A stretch of DNA of 37,103 nucleotides from a virus, in the IMG/VR virus record IMGVR_UViG_3300042516_000552, positions 1-37,103 of that record; one strand, given 5' to 3'. Below the pieces are notes generated by a model. It was not told the DNA's origin, did no database searches, and saw only the letters and a program-made list of their open reading frames with translations. The translations under genes were made by a program, and so were the position numbers. This document shows positions 15,870 through 24,062 of the stretch, one piece after another. Each line of letters opens with the position of its first letter. The first letter of the stretch is position 1.

Positions 15870-16041
15870 GATGCTTAAACTCGTCTGCGGTCACAAGGCC
15901 GTTAGGCTCCAGTTCGACCACGATTGTTTTCGCATAGCTAACGACGACCACTTGGCTTGGGTTGTGCCCATGCTGCAAGCAGTATTCGCGCAAGGCGTTT
16001 TGCAGTTCTGCGAGTGTAATTTCGACGGTGTGTGTTTTCAT
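15862..16041 (-). CDS. Small hypothetical protein, first gene of minus early operon
   Basis: A 59-residue protein starting MKTHTVEITLAELQNALREY, with alternating strand and helix (QVVVVSYAKTIVVELEPNG). I place the start at 16041, not at an upstream ATG (16101), because a good -10 box (TATTAT, 16054-16049) ends only seven bases before it. The mRNA would then begin at or beside the ATG, so this gene may be leaderless. No family recognised. Confidence 0.7.
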   Translation of the reverse strand: MKTHTVEITLAELQNALREYCLQHGHNPSQVVVVSYAKTIVVELEPNGLVTADEFKHRA

Positions 16042-16048
16042 AGCCCGA

Positions 16049-16076
16049 ATAATACATGAAAAAAAGATTTGCACAA
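16049..16076 (-). promoter_or_regulatory. Promoter for minus-strand early operon
   Basis: On the minus strand TTGTGC (16076-16071) and TATTAT (16054-16049) are separated by 16 bases. The expected start point lies at 16041-16042, on the first base of the start codon, so the transcript would have no leader. Its -35 hexamer overlaps that of the divergent forward promoter. Confidence 0.65.
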
Positions 16077-16098
16077 CAAATATTTTCTGTGTTAAGAT
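16069..16098 (+). promoter_or_regulatory. Promoter for forward replication operon
   Basis: TTGCAC (16069-16074) and TAAGAT (16093-16098) are 18 bases apart. TGT precedes the -10, giving an extended -10 element. The predicted start near 16105 leaves about 23 bases of leader with AGGA at 16117-16120 before the ATG at 16128. Confidence 0.65.
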
Positions 16099-16127
16099 CA
16101 AGACCTCATCAACTACAGGACAGTCAA

Positions 16128-16310
16128 ATGGAATATCACATCCGTGGTGCTGATACCAGCAACGTCAACATCACCCGCTTTGAAGACGGCGTCTGGATCA
16201 GCGTCAACCGCCATTGCGGCTATACCTCAACCCGACTCACACGCGAGCAGGCCGAACAACTGCGTGACGCCTTGATCGCTCTGACGGAGACAGAAGATGC
16301 AGCACAGTAA
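16128..16310 (+). CDS. Small hypothetical protein (60 aa)
   Basis: A 60-residue protein, MEYHIRGADTSNVNITRFED then GVWISVNRHCGYTSTRLTRE, ending in an amphipathic helix. AGGA lies seven bases before the ATG; an upstream in-frame start at 16056 falls inside the promoter and is rejected. The beta-then-helix layout with LTREQAEQLRDALIAL resembles small regulators or single-strand-binding helpers, but I recognise no family. It is the first gene of the replication operon and overlaps the next by 14 bases. Confidence 0.65.
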   Translation: MEYHIRGADTSNVNITRFEDGVWISVNRHCGYTSTRLTREQAEQLRDALIALTETEDAAQ

Positions 16311-17424
16311 CATCGTCGGCGGTAGCACCGCCAAGCGCGTCATCAACTGCCCTGGCAGTGTGGCGCTGGTGCAGAAGATGCCACCCAAGCCCAGCAGCAA
16401 GTACGCTGACGAGGGCACGCTGCTGCACGACATCATTGCCGAGCACTTGGCAACGCTCAAACCCTTGGAGTCTTTCCTTGGCAGGAAGTACCAAGACCAA
16501 GTGCTCACGCAAGAGCTGATCGACGACAAGCTGGTGCCAGCACTGGCGCTGCTCGACGAGATCGACCCCAAGCAAGAGATGAGCTACGAAGTTGAGACGC
16601 GAGTCGGCTTTGGCGATCTGCTGCCGGGCGTGTTCGGCTCGACCGACTTCGTGGGTCGCATAGGTGACCGTGCTGTCGTGCTCGACTGGAAGTTCGGCGA
16701 CGGTGTGCCCGTCTCGGCTGAAGAGAATGAGCAGCTCATGTTCTACGCCGCTGCTGCGATGCGCACAGAAGCCTTGCAGTGGGCCTTCGAGGGCGCAACA
16801 GAGATCGAGTGCGTGATCGTGCAGCCGCCTATGATTCGCCGCTGGACGACAACGCCCGAGCGCATTGCTCAGTTCGAGCACCAACTCGTCAAAGCCGTCA
16901 AAGCAGCCGAGCAGCCCGACGCTGGTCTTAAAGCTGGCGACCACTGCCGCTGGTGCGCAGCCAAGCCCGTCTGCCCTCAGATGACGGGTGAGGTCGAGCG
17001 TGCGGCGTTGGTGCAGTTGAAAGAGATCGACGCCGCTACGCTGGGCCAGTATCTGGCCAAGGCCGACGTCTTAGAGGGCTGGATCACAGACCTCAGAGCG
17101 CTGGCGTTTCAGTTGCTTGAGAAGAACATCCCCGTGCCTGGATATAAGATTGTCCAGAAGCAAGCGCGTCGCCAGTGGGCCGACGAGACTAAAGCAATCG
17201 CTGCGCTGCACGACATGGGCGTGCCCCGTGGCGAGCTATTCAGCCCAGAAGAAATTCGCAGCCCTGCTCAGATTGAGAAGGTGCTGAAAAAGCGCAAGTT
17301 GGCACTGCCTGACGATCTCGTCAAGTCGGTGTCATCAGGCACAACACTGGCAAGCGAGGATGACTCCCGCCCAGCCGTGTTGCAACTCGGCGACCTTCGG
17401 GCCGCCATTTCTAAACTCCAGTGA
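16297..17424 (+). CDS. PD-(D/E)XK nuclease-like protein (DUF2800 type)
   Basis: A 375-residue protein with RecB/Cas4-like nuclease features: EGTLLH with His44, GSTDF with Asp117, VVLDWKFG with Asp130 and Lys132, and QLMFY with Gln146 and Tyr150. A Cys group, CRWCAAKPVC (Cys217, Cys220, Cys226), resembles the iron-sulphur-binding cysteines of this superfamily. The start SNIVGGSTAKRVINCPGS is the DUF2800 signature (remembered, not searched). DUF2800 proteins sit in phage replication modules beside a ssDNA-binding-type gene, as here, and may process DNA ends. Confidence 0.8.
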   Translation: MQHSNIVGGSTAKRVINCPGSVALVQKMPPKPSSKYADEGTLLHDIIAEHLATLKPLESFLGRKYQDQVLTQELIDDKLVPALALLDEIDPKQEMSYEVETRVGFGDLLPGVFGSTDFVGRIGDRAVVLDWKFGDGVPVSAEENEQLMFYAAAAMRTEALQWAFEGATEIECVIVQPPMIRRWTTTPERIAQFEHQLVKAVKAAEQPDAGLKAGDHCRWCAAKPVCPQMTGEVERAALVQLKEIDAATLGQYLAKADVLEGWITDLRALAFQLLEKNIPVPGYKIVQKQARRQWADETKAIAALHDMGVPRGELFSPEEIRSPAQIEKVLKKRKLALPDDLVKSVSSGTTLASEDDSRPAVLQLGDLRAAISKLQ

Positions 17425-17433
17425 AAGTAAGAT

Positions 17434-18048
17434 ATGCAACTCGCAACATTCTCCAAAGCAAACCTCCCAGCCCTGACCAGCGCCCTGCGTAACCTCCAAC
17501 CTGTTGGTGGCGACGTTGGCGTGGCCATCATCAAGATGGACAAAGGTGGTCATTGGGTCTTCGGTGCAGAGCAGACCGAGATCGAAGAAGGCTCCACTTG
17601 GGCCGTCAATCCTTTGTCGTTCGTCCACGGCTTCATCGCCTGGGGTGACGGCGAGGTGTTGGCCGAAAAGATGGTGAGCATTGCCAACCCGCTGCCCGAT
17701 CTCGACGAAGCGCCTCCCGGTGCCAAGAAGGGCTGGGAGTCGCAAGTCGGTATGTCGCTTAAGTGCGTCTCCGGCGAAGACAAGGGCTTGGAAGCCCGCT
17801 ACACCGTGACGTCAGTCGGCGGTAAGCGTGCTGTTCAAACCTTGGCTGTGGCCTTGGCTGATCAGGTCGAGAAGGACCAGAGCAAGCCAGTGGCCATCGT
17901 GCGTCTGAAGAAGGACTCGTATCAGCACAAGTCGTACGGCAAAATCTACACCCCGGTCTTTGAGATCGTGGAGTGGATGAGCATGGACGGCGAAGCGCCA
18001 GAAGTGGCCGCTGAAGAAGCGCCGGCCCGCCGCCGCCGCGCAGCGTAA
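17434..18048 (+). CDS. Probable ssDNA-binding-type replication protein
   Basis: A 204-residue protein. The N-terminal half includes TSALRNLQPVGGDVGVAIIK and WVFGAEQTEIEEGSTWAVNP. Next is a beta-rich core (GWESQVGMSLKCVSGEDKG, then ARYTVTSVGGKRAVQTL) and a low-complexity acidic then basic tail (EAPEVAAEEAPARRRRAA). In many phages the gene next to DUF2800 is DUF2815, an ssDNA-binding-like protein; this one holds that place and has a similar size and flexible charged tail, so I infer the same role. No direct motif proves it. Confidence 0.55.
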   Translation: MQLATFSKANLPALTSALRNLQPVGGDVGVAIIKMDKGGHWVFGAEQTEIEEGSTWAVNPLSFVHGFIAWGDGEVLAEKMVSIANPLPDLDEAPPGAKKGWESQVGMSLKCVSGEDKGLEARYTVTSVGGKRAVQTLAVALADQVEKDQSKPVAIVRLKKDSYQHKSYGKIYTPVFEIVEWMSMDGEAPEVAAEEAPARRRRAA

Positions 18049-18095
18049 CCTTTTCTGATGCCCTGTGACAGAGGGCATTGGAAAAGGAACCCGAC

Positions 18096-18959
18096 ATGAA
18101 AACCAAACTGCATATTTCATTTTCAGGTGGACGCACCAGCGCCTACATGACCAAGCTGATGTTGGACAACTGGTCAGACCGTTACGAGTTCATCGTGACG
18201 TTTGCCAACACCGGCTTAGAGCACCCCAAGACGCTAGACTTCATCCACAACTGCGACAAGCATTTCGGTTTCAATACGGTGTGGCTTGAGTCAGTCGTGC
18301 ATCACGACCAGCGGTCAGCGCCTACGCACAAGATCGTCGATTACGCCAGCGCATCGCGCAGCGGAGCGCCGTTCGAGGAAGTGATTAAGAAGTATGGCAT
18401 CCCAAACCAAAAGTTTCCGGGTTGCACTCGCGATCTGAAGTTGTCGCCGATCAAAAGCTATCTGAAATCGTTGGGCATCAATGAGCATGAGATTCCAACA
18501 GCTATTGGCATCCGCACCGATGAGCTGCGGCGCGTCAACCCAAAAACAGCTGCTGCCCGCACGCTGATCTACCCTTTGATCAACGATTGGCCAAGCGACA
18601 AGCAGGATGTGCTTGACTGGTGGGAAGAGCAGGCGTTTGACCTTGGCATCGATGAGTTTGAGGGTAACTGCCTCGGGTGCTGGAAGAAGTCGCTGAAAAA
18701 GCACTTCATGCAGATTGAGCGCGACCCGTCAGTCTATGATTTTCACAAGCGTATGGACGCCGAGCACAAATTCACAGGGCCGCAAGAAGGCCACCGGCAT
18801 TTCTTTCGCGGTGACGTAAGCACTGCCCGGCTGTTTGAAATGTATGAAGAAAACAAAAATTCAGGAAAGCGTTTGGTAACGTCTGCGTATGAAGATGGTG
18901 GCTGCTCTGAATCTTGCGAACTGTTTGAGACTATCGTAAATGACCAAACTCTGGATTGA
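18096..18959 (+). CDS. PAPS-reductase/PP-loop family protein
   Basis: A 287-residue protein of the phosphoadenosine-phosphosulphate reductase family. It has the PP-loop SGGRTS (10-15), FANTGLEHP (37-44), a Cys110 segment (FPGCTRDLKLSP), GIRTDE (138-143), and two Cys pairs, NCLGC (192, 195) and CSESC (270, 274), that could bind iron-sulphur or zinc. I chose the ATG at 18096 (AAAGGAA upstream) over a TTG at 18078. The PP-loop family includes enzymes that activate nucleotides, thiolate tRNA, and insert DNA phosphorothioate (DndC). In phages the substrate is unknown; DNA modification is possible. It overlaps the polymerase gene by 20 bases. Confidence 0.82.
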   Translation: MKTKLHISFSGGRTSAYMTKLMLDNWSDRYEFIVTFANTGLEHPKTLDFIHNCDKHFGFNTVWLESVVHHDQRSAPTHKIVDYASASRSGAPFEEVIKKYGIPNQKFPGCTRDLKLSPIKSYLKSLGINEHEIPTAIGIRTDELRRVNPKTAAARTLIYPLINDWPSDKQDVLDWWEEQAFDLGIDEFEGNCLGCWKKSLKKHFMQIERDPSVYDFHKRMDAEHKFTGPQEGHRHFFRGDVSTARLFEMYEENKNSGKRLVTSAYEDGGCSESCELFETIVNDQTLD

Positions 18960-20874
18960 CTTTGAAACGCGCAGCCGCTGTGACCTGAAGGCCAAGGGCG
19001 TCTACAACTACGCGCAAGATGCGAGCACCGACGTGCTGTGCATGTCCTACGCCTTCGACGATGGTGATGTGCAGACGTGGGTGCCCCATGACGAATTCCC
19101 AGCCGCTGTCCGCAATCATAAAGGATTGATCTACGCTCACAACGCAGCGTTTGAACGCCTGATCTTTTGGTATGTCTTGCAAATAAACTTCAAGCTGGAG
19201 CAGTTCGTCTGCACCGCAGCTCAGGCCCGTGCCAACTGTGCGCCCGGCTCGCTGGAGGACGTGGGCCGCTTCGCTGGCGCTGACATGCGCAAGGACCATC
19301 GTGGCAGTCAACTGATCCGGCTGCTGTCTGTGCCGCAGCCCAACGGCCAGTTCCGTGAGGACGCTGCGCTCATGGAGGAGATGGTCCGCTATTGCGAACA
19401 GGACGTCCGCGTGATGCGCGTCGTCAGTAAGGCGCTGCGGCCACTGTCCGATGACGAACTCAAGGACTATCACGTCAACGAGCAGATCAACGACCGTGGC
19501 GTGCTGGTGGACGTGCCGCTGTGCCAAGCCGCGATCAAGTACGCCGCCGATGAGACGGTGGAGATTCAGCAGATCGTGTCCGAGGTGACCGACGGCGAGA
19601 TCACCAGCGTGCGCAGTCCCAAGATGCGCGAGTGGGTGTTGGCGCGTGTCGGTCCAGAGGCCAAGAAGCTGATGTGGACGGGCGAGAAGTATTCGATTGA
19701 CAAGACCGTGCGGGCCAACCTGCTCGCAATGGAGGACCCCGATGAGATTCCGGCCCATGTTGCAGACGTTATCCAATGCGCAGACGACCTCTGGGCGTCT
19801 TCGGTTGCGAAGTTTGCGCGTCTCTCGAACCTCGCCGATGAAGAAGATCACCGAGTCCGAGGCGCTTTCGTTTTTGCTGGAGGCGCTGCCACCGGACGAG
19901 CGTCGAGCTATGGCGCTCAGGTTCACAACTTTACCCGCAAATGCGCCAAAGAGCCTGATGAAGTACGCCACGCTATGGTGCGTGGGCACGCAATCACACC
20001 AAGATTTGGTCGCCGCATTACAGATGTGCTCAAGGGGATGCTCAGGCCTGCGCTGATCGCCAAGCCCGGCCACGTCCTGATCGCCTACGACTGGTCGGCC
20101 ATCGAGGGCCGTGTGCATCCGTGGCTGTCCAACTGCCCGGCAGGCGAAGGTAAGCTGGACGTGTTTCGCTCGGGCCTTGACCCATACAAGGTCAACGCAG
20201 CCGCGACGTTCGGTGTGGCCTACGCCGATGTCACCTCGGACCAACGCCAGGTCGGCAAGGTGCAGGAGCTGGCCCTTGGATTCTTAGGCGGCGCGGGCGC
20301 GTTCGAGGTGTTCGGCAGGGCCTACGGCATCCGTCTGTCTGTGGCCGAGGTGAATAAGGCCGTAGAGGGCTGGCGCCGGGCGAATCCTTGGGCGCAGGCC
20401 CACGGCCAGCAGCTAGAAGCCGCCTATCTTCGGGCGATGCGAAACAAAGGTTTTGAGTTTGCCGCAGGGCGTACTGTGTACTTGTTTGACGGTCAAACGC
20501 TCTGGTACAGTCTGCCCTCTGGCCGGGTTCTGTGCTACCCCAACGCCAAATTTGACGCCGAAGGCAACGTGACATACACCAAAGCTGCTTGGAAACCCGC
20601 CGCTGACGCTAAGGAGTGGCCCCGCGCCCGTCTGTGGCGCGGTCTGGCTTGCGAGAATGTCACGCAGGCGACAGCTCACGACATTTTGCGTCACTCATTG
20701 CGTCAGTTAGATGGCGTCGTTTTGCACGTTCACGACGAGATCGTTGTCGAGTGCCCGGCTCAAGAGGCCGAGGCAGTCGCCGCACATATGCACCAGATCA
20801 TGTGCACACCGCCTGCTTGGGCCGAGGGCTTGCCCTTGGCCGCCGAGGGCGTCACCACCACCCGTTACTCGTAG
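18940..20874 (+). CDS. Family A DNA polymerase with 3'-5' exonuclease
   Basis: A 644-residue replicative polymerase. Exonuclease motifs are WIDFETRS (Asp7, Glu9), AHNAAFE (about 69) and YCEQDVRVM (about 152). Polymerase motif A is YDWSAIEGR (about 383) with the metal Asp and the following Glu, motif B is KVQELALGFLGG (about 440), and motif C is VHDEIVVE (about 597). There is no 5'-3' exonuclease domain, and the length is close to T7-type enzymes. All catalytic residues look intact. It is preceded by the PP-loop gene and followed by primase-helicase, forming the core of phage DNA replication. Confidence 0.93.
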   Translation: MTKLWIDFETRSRCDLKAKGVYNYAQDASTDVLCMSYAFDDGDVQTWVPHDEFPAAVRNHKGLIYAHNAAFERLIFWYVLQINFKLEQFVCTAAQARANCAPGSLEDVGRFAGADMRKDHRGSQLIRLLSVPQPNGQFREDAALMEEMVRYCEQDVRVMRVVSKALRPLSDDELKDYHVNEQINDRGVLVDVPLCQAAIKYAADETVEIQQIVSEVTDGEITSVRSPKMREWVLARVGPEAKKLMWTGEKYSIDKTVRANLLAMEDPDEIPAHVADVIQCADDLWASSVAKFARLSNLADEEDHRVRGAFVFAGGAATGRASSYGAQVHNFTRKCAKEPDEVRHAMVRGHAITPRFGRRITDVLKGMLRPALIAKPGHVLIAYDWSAIEGRVHPWLSNCPAGEGKLDVFRSGLDPYKVNAAATFGVAYADVTSDQRQVGKVQELALGFLGGAGAFEVFGRAYGIRLSVAEVNKAVEGWRRANPWAQAHGQQLEAAYLRAMRNKGFEFAAGRTVYLFDGQTLWYSLPSGRVLCYPNAKFDAEGNVTYTKAAWKPAADAKEWPRARLWRGLACENVTQATAHDILRHSLRQLDGVVLHVHDEIVVECPAQEAEAVAAHMHQIMCTPPAWAEGLPLAAEGVTTTRYS

Positions 20875-20883
20875 AAAAGAAAA

Positions 20884-20903
20884 CGCCCGGTGGGAGCCGG
20901 GCG
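20884..20903. promoter_or_regulatory. Hairpin before the primase-helicase gene
   Basis: CGCCCGG (20884-20890) and CCGGGCG (20897-20903) form a perfect 7-bp stem around TGGGAG, just ahead of the AAGGA ribosome site. No T-run follows on the forward strand, but TTTTCTTTTC follows on the minus strand. It may be an mRNA structure between polymerase and primase or a terminator for minus-strand transcription. Confidence 0.55.
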
Positions 20904-20920
20904 CTAAAAGGAAAACCATC

Positions 20921-23182
20921 ATGAAAACGCTCTTGGATTATATCTGTTCGCTGGCCGCAGAGGGCGAGACTGCGCTGATCGTGCGGCAAAAGCCCATCGG
21001 CAACACATTGCAGTTCCACGCCGACGGTGCGATCAAGGCCACCTGGCCAGCGATGCTGCCCACGGCCAAGATCAAACCCGGCTGGGCCGTTTACGGCAAC
21101 ACCGCGTCGTTCATCGTTGACCGCTTCAAGGACGGTCACGTCAGCGCCAGCGCAGCAAACTGCGAATACGTGCTGGTGATGGTGCTGGATGACGTGGGTA
21201 CGGCCAAAGTGCCGAACACTTGCCCGCTGCCCCCGACTTGGATCATGGAGACCTCGCCCGGCTCGTTTCAATGGGGCTACGCCTTCAGCGAACAGCCGCG
21301 CAAGGGTGAGTTCGCCGCCGCGATCAAGGCCATTGCCGAGGCTGGTTTCACTGACAAAGGCGCGATCAACGCCGTGCGCAATTTCCGTTTGCCAGGCTCG
21401 ATCAACATGAAACCCGGCAACAACAACTTCGCCGCCCGTCTGGTGGAGTTCAACGCTGGCCGTGAGTACACCCTCGAAGAGCTGTGCAAGGCGATGAACG
21501 TCACGCCCGGCCCGGTCGAGTCGGTCTACGCCCCGGTGCGGGTGCAGGACGACGGCGGTGATGACGTGATGGCGTGGCTCTCGGATAACGGGCTGGTGCT
21601 CTCAAACATGAACCAAGAGGGCTGGCTGGGCGTGCATTGCCCGAACGCCGCCGAGCACACAGATGGCAACCCCGAGGGCCGCTACATGCCTGCAAACCGG
21701 GCGTACTGCTGCCTGCACTCGCACTGCCTGGAGCTGGATTCGTCTGTGTTCCTCAAGTGGGTGGCCGACAGTGGCGGCCCCGTCCACTCGCCCGGCCTGC
21801 GTGACGAGCTGCTGGTCAGCGCGATGGAGTCAGCCTTAAGTAAGCTACAGCCCACGCCAGAGTTCCCCAACGTGGCCGCCGCAGTGGTGGCCGAAACTGA
21901 GCGCAAGGAAATGGCGCGGGTCGAGAAGGCCGACTGGTGGGACCGTTTCGCGTATCTGCAAGACGACGACGCTTACTTCGATATGCAAGACCGCCGCGAG
22001 ATCAGTCGCAGTACGTTTAACGCCATGTTCCGGCACATCGGCTGCAAGTCCATTCACAATGGCCGCAAGGTCGAGGCGTCTTACTCGTTTGACGAACAGC
22101 GCCAGGACAAGGGCGCACAGTCGTTGGTCAGCGTGACGTACGCCGCAGGCGCAGGGACGATTGTCAACCGCGATGGCTTAACCTACGGCAACCGATGGGT
22201 CAACAGCCGCCCCCAACCAGCGCCCGGTGACGTCTCGCCGTGGCTGCGCCATGTCGAGCGACTGATCCCCGAGGAGTTCGAGCGCGAGCACCTCTTAAAC
22301 GCGCTGGCGCATAAGGTGCAGTTCCCCGGCCATAAGATCAATCACGCGATCTTGATGGGCGGCACGCACGGCTCAGGCAAAGATACGATGTTCGCACCGT
22401 TCTTTTGGGCTATTGGCGGCGATGCGAAGCGTAACTGTTCGTTGGTCAAAAACGAGGACCTGACCTCACAGTGGGGTTACGCCCTAGAGTGTGAAGTGAT
22501 GGAAATCGCTGAACTGCGCCAGGCTGACGCCAAGGACCGCCGAGCGCTGGAGAACACCCTCAAGCCCATCATCGCCGCCCCGCCTGAACTGTTGACCATC
22601 AACCGCAAGGGCTTGCACCCGTACTACGCCCTGAACCGGGTCTTCGTGGTGGCTTTTTCAAACGAGCGTGTCGCGATCAGCTTGCCCTCAGAGGACCGCC
22701 GTTGGTTTGTCCTTTGGTCAGAAGCCCCCCGCCTAACTGAGCGTGAGGCACTGGCGCTGTGGAATTGGTACAAAAACCAAAACGGGTTCCAAGCAGTCGC
22801 CCATTACCTGCACACCCGTGACGTGTCAGCGTGGAACCCAAGCGCACCCCCGCCCGTAACTGAGGCCAAGCAGATCATGATCGAACACGGCATGAGCACC
22901 GCCGAGGCGTTCATTGTGGACATGCTGCGCCGCCGTACGGGTGAATTTTCGCGGGGCGTGATTGGTTCGCCCTTCCATGCGCTGTGCGACCGTTTGCAGG
23001 GTCTCGCGCCGCAAGGCGTGAAGGTCGTTCAGGGCGCGCTATTGCACGCGCTCAAGGAGGCTGGCTGGATAGACTGTGGCCGGATTGCCGCGCATGGATA
23101 CCCGAACAAAAAGCACATCTTCCGAGCGCCTGACGTTGACCTGAGCAAGTCAGAGTTAAGGCGACTGGTCGAAAACACATAA
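20921..23182 (+). CDS. Primase-helicase (RepB-type primase plus DUF5906-like helicase)
   Basis: A 753-residue protein. The ATG at 20921 with AAAAGGA upstream is chosen over an earlier in-frame start within the polymerase gene. The N-terminal part has YVLVMVLDDVG and NFRLPGSINMKPG, typical of phage primases of the RepB/archaeo-eukaryotic type. Cys/His residues follow in HCPNAAEH and AYCCLHSHC (about 240-275), a zinc-finger arrangement. The C-terminal part has Walker A GGTHGSGKDT (480-489) and ends with helix-wing segments, as in D5/DUF5906 helicases. It would prime synthesis and unwind DNA for the polymerase just upstream. Confidence 0.85.
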   Translation: MKTLLDYICSLAAEGETALIVRQKPIGNTLQFHADGAIKATWPAMLPTAKIKPGWAVYGNTASFIVDRFKDGHVSASAANCEYVLVMVLDDVGTAKVPNTCPLPPTWIMETSPGSFQWGYAFSEQPRKGEFAAAIKAIAEAGFTDKGAINAVRNFRLPGSINMKPGNNNFAARLVEFNAGREYTLEELCKAMNVTPGPVESVYAPVRVQDDGGDDVMAWLSDNGLVLSNMNQEGWLGVHCPNAAEHTDGNPEGRYMPANRAYCCLHSHCLELDSSVFLKWVADSGGPVHSPGLRDELLVSAMESALSKLQPTPEFPNVAAAVVAETERKEMARVEKADWWDRFAYLQDDDAYFDMQDRREISRSTFNAMFRHIGCKSIHNGRKVEASYSFDEQRQDKGAQSLVSVTYAAGAGTIVNRDGLTYGNRWVNSRPQPAPGDVSPWLRHVERLIPEEFEREHLLNALAHKVQFPGHKINHAILMGGTHGSGKDTMFAPFFWAIGGDAKRNCSLVKNEDLTSQWGYALECEVMEIAELRQADAKDRRALENTLKPIIAAPPELLTINRKGLHPYYALNRVFVVAFSNERVAISLPSEDRRWFVLWSEAPRLTEREALALWNWYKNQNGFQAVAHYLHTRDVSAWNPSAPPPVTEAKQIMIEHGMSTAEAFIVDMLRRRTGEFSRGVIGSPFHALCDRLQGLAPQGVKVVQGALLHALKEAGWIDCGRIAAHGYPNKKHIFRAPDVDLSKSELRRLVENT

Positions 23183-23183
23183 A

Positions 23184-23205
23184 AAAGGGGCCGTTTGGCC
23201 CCTTT
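23184..23205. terminator. Bidirectional Rho-independent terminator
   Basis: AAAGGGGCC (23184-23192) and GGCCCCTTT (23197-23205) form a 9-bp stem with a GTTT loop. On the minus strand the stem is followed by TTTTTTAT, a strong termination signal; on the forward strand by TTTATCGTTT. It separates the converging replication operon and the minus-strand small-gene operon. Confidence 0.85.
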
Positions 23206-23254
23206 ATCGTTTGGTCAGGATGCGTAGGATCAACGCCAGGCACGCATAAATCAT
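23204..23254 (-). CDS. Hydrophobic micro-peptide (16 aa), tentative
   Basis: A 16-residue frame, MIYACLALILRILTKR, whose ATG overlaps the stop of the preceding gene (ATGA), as for most genes of this phage. It is one short hydrophobic stretch with a basic end, like tiny membrane peptides. Its TAA stop lies inside the terminator stem. Too short to support strongly; listed because the overlap pattern is exact. Confidence 0.35.
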   Translation of the reverse strand: MIYACLALILRILTKR

Positions 23255-23685
23255 CTGATCGCCTCATTGAGGATACATTGCGCCGTGTCCGTGTCGCCTT
23301 GCTTGAGGGATTCGAGGGCTTGCACAATCGCGGCTTTTAAACTGGCGACTGTCTGCTTTTTGGCCTTTGTGGGCGTGTAGATGTAATCCGGGTCGAGTTC
23401 CTCCAGCACTTCAGGCTGTGCAGCGTCCAGCATGGGCGCGGCGCGATCGGCAAACGTGAACCCTTCGCCTTTGAGCAACAAACGAGAATTCAGGCTTGCA
23501 TACTGGCTCACATAGTCGGCGGTCGTCATTCCCGCATAGAACTGCGGGTAGTCGCGGCGCGTTGCATCGTGGTTACGGTCAACCTTGCGCTTGATTTTCG
23601 GAGGGTTCGCGGCTTGTTTTCGGTATTCCTGAGCGTTCTCAGGCTTGACTGTGTAACGTGTAGTGGCGTGTGTAAATTCGATCAT
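23251..23685 (-). CDS. Hypothetical protein (144 aa)
   Basis: A 144-residue protein starting MIEFTHATTRYTVKPENAQE, with AAGGAG ten bases before the ATG. It has a basic middle (PPKIKRKVDRNHDATRRDYP), a segment with YAGMTTADYVSQYASLNSRL and a C-terminal helix pair. No family recognised. It is the last sizeable gene of the short minus-strand operon, so an early, host-directed or regulatory role is plausible. Confidence 0.68.
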   Translation of the reverse strand: MIEFTHATTRYTVKPENAQEYRKQAANPPKIKRKVDRNHDATRRDYPQFYAGMTTADYVSQYASLNSRLLLKGEGFTFADRAAPMLDAAQPEVLEELDPDYIYTPTKAKKQTVASLKAAIVQALESLKQGDTDTAQCILNEAIR

Positions 23686-23697
23686 GGTTGATTCTCC

Positions 23698-24060
23698 TTA
23701 ACGTGCTGATGGGCCATAGAACTGGGCGAGGTCTTCGCCGGTTTCGAGTTCCTCCTCGGGTGCGCAGGACGCGCAGCGGCCATCGTGGGTCTGCGCATAG
23801 TCGGACATCTCCTCGAAGGTGTCGAAGTCGTGCTCCTCGCCGCACTCAGGGCATGAGTAGGACCATTGGACATCAAACCCAATGGAGCAGTAAACGCAGC
23901 CGGGCCAGTCCTCAGACCAGACCCAGACATTACCGCTGCCCTGATTGACACCGGCTTGGGTGTACTTATCGACAGACAGACCAGCGGCCCTGATGGCGCT
24001 CAAGCAGTCGGTCAAGCGGTCGAGGTCCGCGCCTTGGAATTGTTCAAAGAGTGAAGTCAT
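23698..24060 (-). CDS. Zinc-ribbon-like hypothetical protein (120 aa)
   Basis: A 120-residue acidic protein starting MTSLFEQFQGADLDRLTDCL; the ATG at 24060 (GGAGC upstream) is chosen over an upstream in-frame start. Cys pairs CVYC, CPECGEEH and CASC (about 56-98) would fit zinc binding. The first part (LSAIRAAGLSVDKYTQAGVNQGSGNVWVW) resembles a small alpha/beta domain. Acidic zinc-ribbon proteins in early phage operons sometimes act on host transcription; here that is only a guess. Confidence 0.65.
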   Translation of the reverse strand: MTSLFEQFQGADLDRLTDCLSAIRAAGLSVDKYTQAGVNQGSGNVWVWSEDWPGCVYCSIGFDVQWSYSCPECGEEHDFDTFEEMSDYAQTHDGRCASCAPEEELETGEDLAQFYGPSAR

Positions 24061-24062
24061 AG

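Noticed and set aside
18931-20244. Minus-strand open frame of 437 codons opposite the polymerase
   Set aside because: The sense strand carries all family A polymerase motifs; the antisense protein has no recognisable domain.
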